From: Desulfonispora thiosulfatigenes DSM 11270
GTDB lineage: Bacteria > Bacillota > Peptococcia > Peptococcales > Desulfonisporaceae
Reading direction: 5' to 3'
NCBI RefSeq assembly: GCF_900176035.1
Contig: NZ_FWWT01000017.1
Coordinates: forward strand, 1 to 64,000
Length of the DNA stretch: 64,000 nucleotides
A program made the translations under genes and the position numbers. Shown piece after piece: positions 1-7,648 of this stretch; positions within the stretch are counted from its first letter, which is position 1; each line of letters starts with the position of its first letter. Below the pieces are notes generated by a model. It worked only from the letters and a program-made list of their open reading frames with translations. It did no database searches and was not told the DNA's origin.

Positions 1-2
1 GT

Positions 3-407
3 AATGGTGAAATTATTAGTTATGGTATTGCTAAGCGTCCTACGGCCAAGAGCGTAATGGATGCACTAGATAAGGCCATTAAAATAACCTCAGATTGTCC
101 TTATCGCCGAACATTCCATTCAGATCAAGGATGGGCTTACCAGATGAGAGCATACTCTAACCGGCTTAAGGAAGAACGTATTTTTCAAAGTATGTCTAGA
201 AAAGGTAACTGCTATGATAATTCCGTTATGGAGAACTTCTTTGGACTGCTTAAACAAGAGATTTACTATGGTGTCGTCTATTACAGCTATGAGGAATTGA
301 AGTCGGAAATTGAACGATACATAAATTACTATAACGAAAAGAGAATTAAAGAGAAACTTGGATGGCTAAGTCCAGTGCAATACAGACTTAGTCTTCAGGC
401 TGCATAA
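3..407 (+). CDS. IS3-family transposase OrfB, 3' part
   Basis: This is the C-terminal part of a DDE integrase that catalyses IS transposition. The reading frame is open from base 3, so the gene is cut by the window edge; the first ATG at 57 is internal. The catalytic second Asp lies in HSDQGWAY and the catalytic Glu in NSVMENFFGLLKQE, followed by the usual C-terminal NYYNEKRI and LGWLSPVQYR stretches. It ends normally, followed by a hairpin and a terminal inverted repeat, so this end of the element looks intact. Whether the whole element is active cannot be seen. Confidence 0.9.
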   Translation, partial: NGEIISYGIAKRPTAKSVMDALDKAIKITSDCPYRRTFHSDQGWAYQMRAYSNRLKEERIFQSMSRKGNCYDNSVMENFFGLLKQEIYYGVVYYSYEELKSEIERYINYYNEKRIKEKLGWLSPVQYRLSLQAA

Positions 408-438
408 AAATAGCGAGGCAGCCGAAACTGTCTCGCTA
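406..438 (-). terminator. Hairpin inside the IS end; terminator in the minus direction
   Basis: An 11-bp stem (TAGCGAGGCAG pairing with CTGTCTCGCTA, one G-U pair) is followed on the minus strand by a TTTTT run. It could stop transcripts leaving rtcB, which has no hairpin of its own between its stop codon and the IS end. Confidence 0.55.
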
Positions 439-443
439 ATAAA

Positions 444-467
444 GTCTAACTTTTAGGGGTCACCTCA
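444..467. repeat. Right terminal inverted repeat of the IS3-family element
   Basis: The 24 bases ending in CACCTCA read inward from the end as TGAGGTGACCCC, a typical IS3/IS150-type terminus. The left end is outside the window, so pairing with a partner repeat is inferred. The exact outer boundary and target duplication cannot be determined. Confidence 0.6.
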
Positions 468-487
468 AACTTTGTAGATGCCTTTTT

Positions 488-1591
488 TTAAGCTTTAAAA
501 TTATATATAGGCTTGATTATGTCTATTATATCTACAGTTTCAGTGATAGCATTAATTATATCTTTGATAGGCTTATAAGCAGCTGGGCTTTCATCTAAGG
601 TTTTTTTATTAACCGAAGTAGAATATATACCCTTCATGGATTCCTTGAAATCATCAAGATTTAATCTTTGTTTTGCCTCAGTCCTACTTAAAAGTCTTCC
701 AGCACCATGAGGAGCAGAATAGTTCCAGTCACGGTTTCCCTTACCTATTCCGAGTATAGAACCATCTTTCATATTTAAGGGTATCAAGACCTTTTCCCCT
801 TCGTAAGCTGAGATAGCCCCTTTTCTAATGATATTATCTTTAAAGTTTATATAATTATGGATTGTTTGAAAATAGGAAAATTCATTTAAGTTTTTCTTAA
901 ATAAGTTTGACAGGATAATATTTGCCATTATTTCTCTATTAAAAACTGCATATTCTTGACATATTTTCATATCGTGAAGGTATTTTTCTCTGTATTGCCC
1001 AGTTAAATAACATAGGTTTTTGGGATAATGTGGTTTTAGACTACTACATAAATCAATAGCAAGGTTTTGATATAATCTAGCTACTTGTGTTCCTAAATTT
1101 CTACTTCCAGAATGAACTATTAAATATTTATGATTTTTGCTATCCACCCCAATCTCAATAAAATGGTTACCGCCACCAAGGCTACCTATACTTCTTTCCA
1201 TTCTTCTGGTATCGTTTAATTCTCGAAATACATGTAATTCTTGTAGTTTGTCAAATTTATACTTTCTACTTTCATGAACATTTCTTCCAGACGGGATTTT
1301 ATGAGATATTATCAAATCTAATTTTTGAAAGTCTATATCTACATCACCAAGTTCTACCGTAAGCATCCCGCAGCCAATATCAACTCCAACAATGTTTGGA
1401 ATTACTTTATCCCCCATATCAGCAGTAAAACCAATCACACAACCCATGCCTTCGTGAACATCTGGCATTATTCTTACAGTTGAATCCTTGATAAAATCTT
1501 GATTTAAGAGGTCTAATATTTGAGATTTTGCTCCGTCTTCTAGATTATCAGAAAAAACTATAGCAGAACCGTATTCCCCTTTTAATTCCAT
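488..1591 (-). CDS. rtcB: RtcB-family RNA-splicing ligase
   Basis: GTP- and Mn2+-dependent RNA ligase family, joining 2',3'-cyclic-phosphate (or 3'-phosphate) ends to 5'-OH ends in tRNA or RNA repair; cytoplasmic. The protein has about 367 residues, shorter than E. coli RtcB (408). Visible motifs in order: MPDVHEGMGCVIGFT, VGVDIGCGM (metal-binding Cys), SLGGGNHFIEI, VHSGSRNLG and APHGAGRLLSR with the guanylylated His. I chose the ATG at 1591, not the GTG three codons upstream, because the site TTGAGGTGG lies 5 nt before this ATG and overlaps the GTG. It stands alone, without an RtcA or archease gene nearby, so its RNA substrate is unknown. Confidence 0.92.
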   Translation of the reverse strand: MELKGEYGSAIVFSDNLEDGAKSQILDLLNQDFIKDSTVRIMPDVHEGMGCVIGFTADMGDKVIPNIVGVDIGCGMLTVELGDVDIDFQKLDLIISHKIPSGRNVHESRKYKFDKLQELHVFRELNDTRRMERSIGSLGGGNHFIEIGVDSKNHKYLIVHSGSRNLGTQVARLYQNLAIDLCSSLKPHYPKNLCYLTGQYREKYLHDMKICQEYAVFNREIMANIILSNLFKKNLNEFSYFQTIHNYINFKDNIIRKGAISAYEGEKVLIPLNMKDGSILGIGKGNRDWNYSAPHGAGRLLSRTEAKQRLNLDDFKESMKGIYSTSVNKKTLDESPAAYKPIKDIINAITETVDIIDIIKPIYNFKA

Positions 1592-1759
1592 ACAAGCCAC
1601 CTCAACTTATGTGTAAATTTTAATAGTTTAGATAATATTACCAAAAAGTATTAATATCTATTATAATTGATTAAGAGGAGTACTATAAAGGCTCATGAAC
1701 ATAAAATTACTTCATATTTTAAAGAAACATAAAAACCCTATCATAAAGCTGGTTTACCG

Positions 1760-1794
1760 AACTATAAACTATAAACTATGATCTATGAACTAAA
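1760..1794. repeat. Short degenerate 7-bp tandem repeat
   Basis: Five consecutive 7-bp units (AACTATA, AACTATA, AACTATG, ATCTATG, AACTAAA) lie just before the ribosome binding site of the MutS-like gene. The function is unknown. The rest of the 1592-1815 gap is AT-rich with no gene that I can support. Confidence 0.5.
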
Positions 1795-1815
1795 AATTAA
1801 AATGGAGGGTCAAAA

Positions 1816-3627
1816 ATGAAAAACCCAGAAGATATCTATAAAAAAAAGAAAGCCAAATATCTGGATTTATTAAAAGGGCAAAGTGCAAAAATTAATAAAC
1901 TTAGTAGTTTAAGATTAATTATTGCTTTAGCTGGGATTGTAAATATCATGTTTTTATACATGACGAAAAACTACATCCCTATTAACTATATATTACCCAT
2001 ATATCTAGTATTATTTACATACTTGGTGGTTAGGCATAATAAGGTAAAGCGTGAGTATGAATATTCCTGTGCATTACATTCAATTAATGAGGATGCTCTC
2101 ATCCGTTTAAAGGGAGATTGGAAGAGCTTTAAAGATACTGGTATAGAATTTAAGGATGATAGTCATAGTTTTTCCAGTGATCTTGATATTTTTGGGCAAG
2201 GTTCATTATTTCAATATATTAATACTACTACAACAGCTATGGGGCGGCAGACATTAAGTAAATATCTTACTCATCCCTGTGAAAGCAAGGATCAGATCAT
2301 TACAAGGCAAGAAGCTATTAAGGAAGTAAGTACTAAATTAGATTGGCGCCAAAGCTTTATGACTGAAGGTATGATGATCTCAGAGAAATCTTATAAAAGA
2401 AAAAACAATTTGATTGAGGGTTTATACAAATTTGTGGAAACAAAAAATGAAAACTATACAAAACCATGGTTAATCTTTGGAGTTAGTCTACTCCCTGTAA
2501 TCAGCATAATTTTCATTTTACTTTATTTAGTAAATATAGTTCCCTATCAAATTCCGTTATTAGCCTTAAGTATGCAAGCTTTTATATCTGTATTTAAGAA
2601 TAAAGAAAGATCAAAAAATTTAAATTTAGTTTATACCTATAAAGAAAGAATTAAGGCATATAGTAAAATGTTATCGCAAATAGAAGGAGAAAACTTCAAG
2701 TCCGGTTACCTGTTAGAACTAAAAAATAAGTTAATAAATTCTGATAAGTCTACAGCATCCAAGCAGATAAAAAAACTGGAAAAGATTACAGATAATATTT
2801 CTAATCGAAGTAATTTAGCTTTTATAATAATCAATATCCTTATCCTTTGGGATTACCAATGTATGATTTCTTTAGAATTATGGAAGAAAAATTCAGGAGG
2901 TAAAATTAGGAATTGGCTAGAAACTATAGGAGAATTTGAGGCATTATCAAGCCTTTCTAATATTAGATATGACAACCCTAGCTGGTCCACTCCTATAATA
3001 GAAGATAAACCATACCATTTTACAGCAAAGGATCTAGGGCACCCTTTATTAGGGGAGTCCCGAGTATGCAATGACTTAAAAATTGACGATTTAACCAAGG
3101 TCTTATTAATCACAGGTTCGAATATGTCGGGCAAGAGCACATATTTAAGAACAGCAGGGATTAATCTAGTTTTGGCCTACGCTGGGGCGCCTGTCTGTGC
3201 TAAAGAATTCAACTGCAGCCTATTTAATATTTACACTTGTATGAGGGTAAGCGATAATCTTGAAAAGAATACATCCTCATTTTATGCTGAACTTCTTAGA
3301 ATAAAAGAAATTGTAGATGCTTCTAAAAACCAGAACGTGTTTTTTCTATTAGATGAAGTCTTTAAAGGGACAAATTCACATGATAGACACGAAGGAGCCA
3401 AGATTTTAATCAAGAACTTACTAGAAAATAATGCAATAGGATTAGTATCAACTCATGACTTAGAATTAGAAGTACTAGAAAAAGAAAGTAATAAAAGGGT
3501 TAGAAATTACCATTTCGAAGAGTATTATAAAAATAATCAAATATATTTCGACTATAAATTAAAGCAGGGAATCTCCACAACTAGAAATGCTATGTATTTA
3601 ATTAAAATGGTAGGGATTGATGGGTAA
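1816..3627 (+). CDS. Membrane-anchored MutS-domain-V ATPase
   Basis: A MutS-family ATPase of 603 residues, but not the canonical mismatch-repair MutS, which is about 850-900 residues with an N-terminal mismatch-binding domain. Two hydrophobic blocks, near residues 35-75 and 215-255, predict membrane anchoring. The C-terminal third carries the domain V ATPase: Walker A GSNMSGKST at residues 434-442, Walker B FFLLDEVFKGTNSHDR and the STHD motif. A GGAGGG site precedes the ATG. Similar membrane-anchored MutS-related proteins occur in Firmicutes and Bacteroidetes, with no established function as far as I know. An MFS gene follows after 39 bp with its own ribosome binding site. Confidence 0.85.
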   Translation: MKNPEDIYKKKKAKYLDLLKGQSAKINKLSSLRLIIALAGIVNIMFLYMTKNYIPINYILPIYLVLFTYLVVRHNKVKREYEYSCALHSINEDALIRLKGDWKSFKDTGIEFKDDSHSFSSDLDIFGQGSLFQYINTTTTAMGRQTLSKYLTHPCESKDQIITRQEAIKEVSTKLDWRQSFMTEGMMISEKSYKRKNNLIEGLYKFVETKNENYTKPWLIFGVSLLPVISIIFILLYLVNIVPYQIPLLALSMQAFISVFKNKERSKNLNLVYTYKERIKAYSKMLSQIEGENFKSGYLLELKNKLINSDKSTASKQIKKLEKITDNISNRSNLAFIIINILILWDYQCMISLELWKKNSGGKIRNWLETIGEFEALSSLSNIRYDNPSWSTPIIEDKPYHFTAKDLGHPLLGESRVCNDLKIDDLTKVLLITGSNMSGKSTYLRTAGINLVLAYAGAPVCAKEFNCSLFNIYTCMRVSDNLEKNTSSFYAELLRIKEIVDASKNQNVFFLLDEVFKGTNSHDRHEGAKILIKNLLENNAIGLVSTHDLELEVLEKESNKRVRNYHFEEYYKNNQIYFDYKLKQGISTTRNAMYLIKMVGIDG

Positions 3628-3666
3628 TTTAAGGAAATGTAAATTGTTACTGATAAGGAGGTTTAA

Positions 3667-4869
3667 ATGACGGTAAAGATCGAGAAGGTTTTGCATAATC
3701 ATTCTTTGCGTTTTTTAATTGGGGGAGTTTTTTCATTAATGATTGCAATGGGTATAGGAAGATTTGCATATACTCCCATTCTCCCACTAATGCAAAATGA
3801 TCTTTCGTTTTCGGATATAGTGGCGGGCTATCTCGCTTCTACTAATTACGCAGGATATTTCATTGGTGCAATTTTAGCAGGAAAGCTTCCTTTAAAAAAG
3901 CATAAAACATTTTATTTAAGGGCAAGTCTGTTAACCAGTATTTTAACGACGTTTGGAATGGGGATTTCTCACTCTTATCTTGTAATGCTTGTACTTCGTT
4001 TTATTTCAGGAATGGCAAGTGCGTTCATTTTTGTGTTAGCTTCTAGTATTGTATTAGATAAACTAGCTATTACAAGCAAAACTAATTGGTCAGGTTTTTT
4101 TTATGCAGGGGTTGGGCTTGGAATCTTTTGCTCGACACTTTTTATTCCAAGATTAAATCATTTATTTGGGTGGGAAGGTGTATGGATAGGACTAGCAATT
4201 TTAAGCGTAATTCTTACTATTTTTGTTTGGCTATGGCTTAAAGATTCTCCAAATACTATTATAAGTAAGAATAAGCAAATAGTTGTTGCACAAGTACCGC
4301 CCCTTAAATGGCTTCCTTGGTTAGTTGTTGCCTATGGATTAGAAGGGTTAGGTTATATCGTAACAGGTACATTTATTGTATCTATTGCTGAAAAGACCTC
4401 TACCTTTAGCAGTGACTCCACATTTGTGTGGATGGTTGTTGGATTAGGAGCAATTCCATCGTGTATTATCTGGTCAACACTTGCGAAGAAATGGGGATTT
4501 ATTAAATCTTTAGTGCTTTCAATGACGTTGCAATCCATTGGAATTATCCTACCTGTCTTTTGGTTATCACAAACTAGTTTAATTATAAGTGCATTATTAT
4601 TTGGTGCTACATTCATGGGAATTACAACACTCGCTACAACCTTAGCACGGCAAATGAATCCAACCAATAGCAGCCTGATCATTGGTTATCTTACAGCTAT
4701 TTATGCAGTTGGTCAAATGATAGGACCCACAATTGCAGGAATCCTTTCATCTTATACTCAAAGCTTTAATTCTGCTTTGATATCTGCTGCTAGTGTAGTA
4801 TTCCTGGGAGCGGTGTTACTTTTAAAAGGAATTAAATATGATCAAGTATCAAACGCCTGTAAGAACTAA
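3667..4869 (+). CDS. YbfB/YjiJ-family MFS transporter
   Basis: A 400-residue major facilitator protein with about 12 predicted membrane segments. The N-terminal block MIAMGIGRFAYTPILPLM is characteristic of the YbfB/YjiJ group. The substrate is unknown; efflux is a guess. An AAGGAGG site precedes the ATG. It may share a transcript with the MutS-like gene, and a terminator hairpin overlaps its stop codon. Confidence 0.85.
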   Translation: MTVKIEKVLHNHSLRFLIGGVFSLMIAMGIGRFAYTPILPLMQNDLSFSDIVAGYLASTNYAGYFIGAILAGKLPLKKHKTFYLRASLLTSILTTFGMGISHSYLVMLVLRFISGMASAFIFVLASSIVLDKLAITSKTNWSGFFYAGVGLGIFCSTLFIPRLNHLFGWEGVWIGLAILSVILTIFVWLWLKDSPNTIISKNKQIVVAQVPPLKWLPWLVVAYGLEGLGYIVTGTFIVSIAEKTSTFSSDSTFVWMVVGLGAIPSCIIWSTLAKKWGFIKSLVLSMTLQSIGIILPVFWLSQTSLIISALLFGATFMGITTLATTLARQMNPTNSSLIIGYLTAIYAVGQMIGPTIAGILSSYTQSFNSALISAASVVFLGAVLLLKGIKYDQVSNACKN

Positions 4870-4890
4870 ATCTTACAGGCAATTTTTATT
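4855..4890 (+). terminator. Rho-independent terminator after the MFS gene
   Basis: A perfect 10-bp stem (GCCTGTAAGA/TCTTACAGGC, loop ACTAAA) is followed by AATTTTTATTT. The stop codon of the MFS gene lies in the loop. Confidence 0.8.
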
Positions 4891-4922
4891 TAAATGATCC
4901 TATTTATTAAATGTTAAAAGTA

Positions 4923-5927
4923 CTATCCTTTTATTATTTCCTCAAAAAGAATCGGTCGATTTAGTTTACCTAAGCTAGTAAGCTCTTTTGCTGGATTTTG
5001 ATTATTAAAAAGACTAGCTGTTTTAATCTGCATGTTATCATAGGTTGTAAAAAAATATTCACAGGTATTAGTATTGAGAAAAGCAGTATATTTAGTATAA
5101 TCATAAGTACCGCGACTGGATAATACAGCCCCCCTCGGGATAGAGACGCTTTCCATAACATGAAAACATGACATGATTGCTTCGGCTCTGTTTTTTGGTG
5201 TTGGTAAATGAGTTTTCAAATAGGCAGTTCTTACAAAACGTTCTGGAGATGTATATCCTCCTGGAAGAGCAGCACTTCCACCTCCCTGACCAAATGGTGT
5301 TAAGCGTATATTTTCCCAGATTGCTTCTTCAGTCTGCTCAGGGGATGTTTCCATGTAATTTCTGAGATTAGTCATATGCCACTTAAAATCTGGACTATTG
5401 GTCATAACACCAAGGGGATTATCAAAAAGTTCCAAACCCCTGTCTGTTAGTTCGATGACTACACATTTTCCACTTTTATCTGTGACAATCCAGTGCAGGG
5501 GTGCTACTGTATTTGTCACAGGATCAGTCATGCCTACAATAGATATATTATTTAGTACCTTTTTTAAATCATTTATTGAAGAACATCTCCCTAAAATATA
5601 ATGGAGAAAATCAAATGAGGCTACAGGCACAGAGGTTGGATAAGACAAATTGACATCATATTGCACATAACCTGGAAAATATAAAGCTGCTGCTGCAAAT
5701 CCTTTTTCATTGACGCCATCAAAAAAAGCAAGAATCCCATCAAGCTCTTGCCCTATTCCTATAAAACTGTAATAATCGCGAAACTGCTGTCTCATATTTA
5801 AACTGTTATTCCAGATATAATCATTGGGAATAATGTAGATTTCAGGTTGAATATCATAGGAAAAATCCATGGTTCTGCCAAAAAATGTTTCCCTTTGCTG
5901 AGTTTGTAGTGTTATTGATGTACACAT
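4923..5927 (-). CDS. Choloylglycine hydrolase / penicillin V acylase family protein
   Basis: An N-terminal-nucleophile amidase of 334 residues, family length. Met1 must be removed to expose Cys2 as nucleophile; Arg18 and Asp21 (in FFGRTMDF) match the known active-site positions. MTNSPDFKWHM and SPERFVRTAYL fit the later Asn and Arg positions. Family members cleave bile-salt amides, penicillin V or N-acyl-homoserine lactones, and sequence alone does not decide between them. No signal peptide is visible. It is monocistronic and divergent from the DUF445 gene, with an AGGAGG-type site before the ATG. Confidence 0.88.
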   Translation of the reverse strand: MCTSITLQTQQRETFFGRTMDFSYDIQPEIYIIPNDYIWNNSLNMRQQFRDYYSFIGIGQELDGILAFFDGVNEKGFAAAALYFPGYVQYDVNLSYPTSVPVASFDFLHYILGRCSSINDLKKVLNNISIVGMTDPVTNTVAPLHWIVTDKSGKCVVIELTDRGLELFDNPLGVMTNSPDFKWHMTNLRNYMETSPEQTEEAIWENIRLTPFGQGGGSAALPGGYTSPERFVRTAYLKTHLPTPKNRAEAIMSCFHVMESVSIPRGAVLSSRGTYDYTKYTAFLNTNTCEYFFTTYDNMQIKTASLFNNQNPAKELTSLGKLNRPILFEEIIKG

Positions 5928-6074
5928 GTGATATACCTCCTTTTATAAAATATATGTAAGAGTATTAGTTTTGTGTATTTATTGCCCAGTAAAAATGTAT
6001 ATTAATCAAAAAATATTAGTTATACTAGTTATAGAGCTATTAACAACTAGCATAGAATCATAAGGAGGAGCATT

Positions 6075-7553
6075 ATGTCATTAACTATGTTACTAGGTAA
6101 AATTTTAACAGGGGCATGGACTGGATATATAACCAATTCCCTAGCCATTAATATGTTATTTAAAGAGTATGGCGTAGGTAAATTTAAATTAGGTGGTGTA
6201 GTTGTTAAGACGAGAAAAGAATTTACAGAGAATGTGAGTTCCTTAGTCGAAAACAACATAATTAACGAAAAAACCTTACAAGATCAATTATTAAAAGAAG
6301 ATTTTACAAAAGGCTTAGAGGGCTTTGTTGTAGATTTTTTACATAAATCACTTTACCAAAATACTAATAATCTTGATTTTGGTGATATACCTGCTTTTGA
6401 AAAAAGCACTCAAAATATAATCAATTATTTAGATGAAAATTTAGCCCTAAAATTAATTCCTTTAGTAGAAATAATTATTAAAAATGTAGAAATGAAAGAT
6501 TTAATCACAAGTGAGCAAATTGAATATGTAAGTAATAGTTTATATACTTCTATTTTAACTACTTTGGAGAGCGGAGATTTTCTAGAAAAGACGATAGAAG
6601 AACTTTATGTAGAAAAAAATAAAGAAAAATTAAGCGATTTGATTGATCAGAATGTTTTCCAGACTATTATAACTAACTTTAAAACAAATACTAGAGATTT
6701 ACACCTGGAAATAGAGAATAATTTTGACTTGGAAATTGATAATGTTATTAACTCTCTTTTTCAGGAATTAAAACTCACGCAGATAGTAGAAAAATTAGAA
6801 AATGAGCTTAAAAATAAAGATTTAATTTATTTTTTTGGCTCAGAAAACGGACAAAAGCTATCCAAAACCTTATTAGAAGAAATTAAAAATCTTATTAACT
6901 CTACGGAAGGTAGAATAATAATAAATAGCTTTAGCGAGCAGATTTTTTCTTTTTTAAGAAATACGAATAGTCCGATCTTAAATCTTCTTTCAGCAGATTT
7001 AAAGAATAATTTAGAAGGTTTTTTAATTGATAAATTACCGATAATAGTGCAGGAAATAATGAGCTGGGTACAAAAGAACAAAACTGAATTAGAAAACTTA
7101 ATTGAAGATGCCATTGATGAAACTATTGAAGAAGCAGGAGAAATTAAAGGAGCTATTCTTAAAACTATTAGAGGTTCCTTTTTGCAAAATGTCGCAGAAA
7201 AGTATGATTTGGTGGCGAATATTATTAGTCATTTAGAGTCAAATACTGACCTAATTAGCTTAAGTAATAAAGTATCGCGGGAGGTCATAAATTATTTACA
7301 AAAAACTAATGTATCTAGCATGATCAAAAATCTAGAAGCAAAAGGAATTTTAAATCCGGATAAACTATCTAGTTTGATTGAAATGAATATCAATAAGCAG
7401 CTGGATAATGTACCTGATAATATCTTTGAACAGCTACTTTATACTAATTTAGGTGACATAGTAGATCTTAATTTCAGTAAAAACCTCGAAGAAGCATTGC
7501 GAAAAAAAGTAAAAAAGAAGTTACTACAAAATTTTTCTATACTTCTAAATTAA
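6075..7553 (+). CDS. DUF445 family protein, N-terminal part of a split gene
   Basis: A 492-residue reading frame that starts with a hydrophobic segment and the DUF445 signature GYITNSLAINMLFKEY (residues 17-32), followed by a long charged helical region with repeated Asp/Glu/Lys/Asn-rich blocks. The AAGGAGGAGC site 6-7 nt before the ATG is strong. The frame ends just after two A-rich runs (A7 at 7502-7508 and AAAAAAG at 7511-7517). The -1 frame is open through this point and leads straight into the next reading frame. The two parts are therefore probably one gene of 1,375 codons. The function of DUF445 proteins is unknown; membrane attachment is inferred. Confidence 0.75.
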   Translation: MSLTMLLGKILTGAWTGYITNSLAINMLFKEYGVGKFKLGGVVVKTRKEFTENVSSLVENNIINEKTLQDQLLKEDFTKGLEGFVVDFLHKSLYQNTNNLDFGDIPAFEKSTQNIINYLDENLALKLIPLVEIIIKNVEMKDLITSEQIEYVSNSLYTSILTTLESGDFLEKTIEELYVEKNKEKLSDLIDQNVFQTIITNFKTNTRDLHLEIENNFDLEIDNVINSLFQELKLTQIVEKLENELKNKDLIYFFGSENGQKLSKTLLEEIKNLINSTEGRIIINSFSEQIFSFLRNTNSPILNLLSADLKNNLEGFLIDKLPIIVQEIMSWVQKNKTELENLIEDAIDETIEEAGEIKGAILKTIRGSFLQNVAEKYDLVANIISHLESNTDLISLSNKVSREVINYLQKTNVSSMIKNLEAKGILNPDKLSSLIEMNINKQLDNVPDNIFEQLLYTNLGDIVDLNFSKNLEEALRKKVKKKLLQNFSILLN

Positions 7554-7648
7554 CAAATAGTATCCAGGACAAGGTTAGTGAAAAGGCAACAGATTTAATT
7601 AGTCAGTCTTTAAATGAGGTTTATGAAAAAGATCAATTAGCTGAAAAC

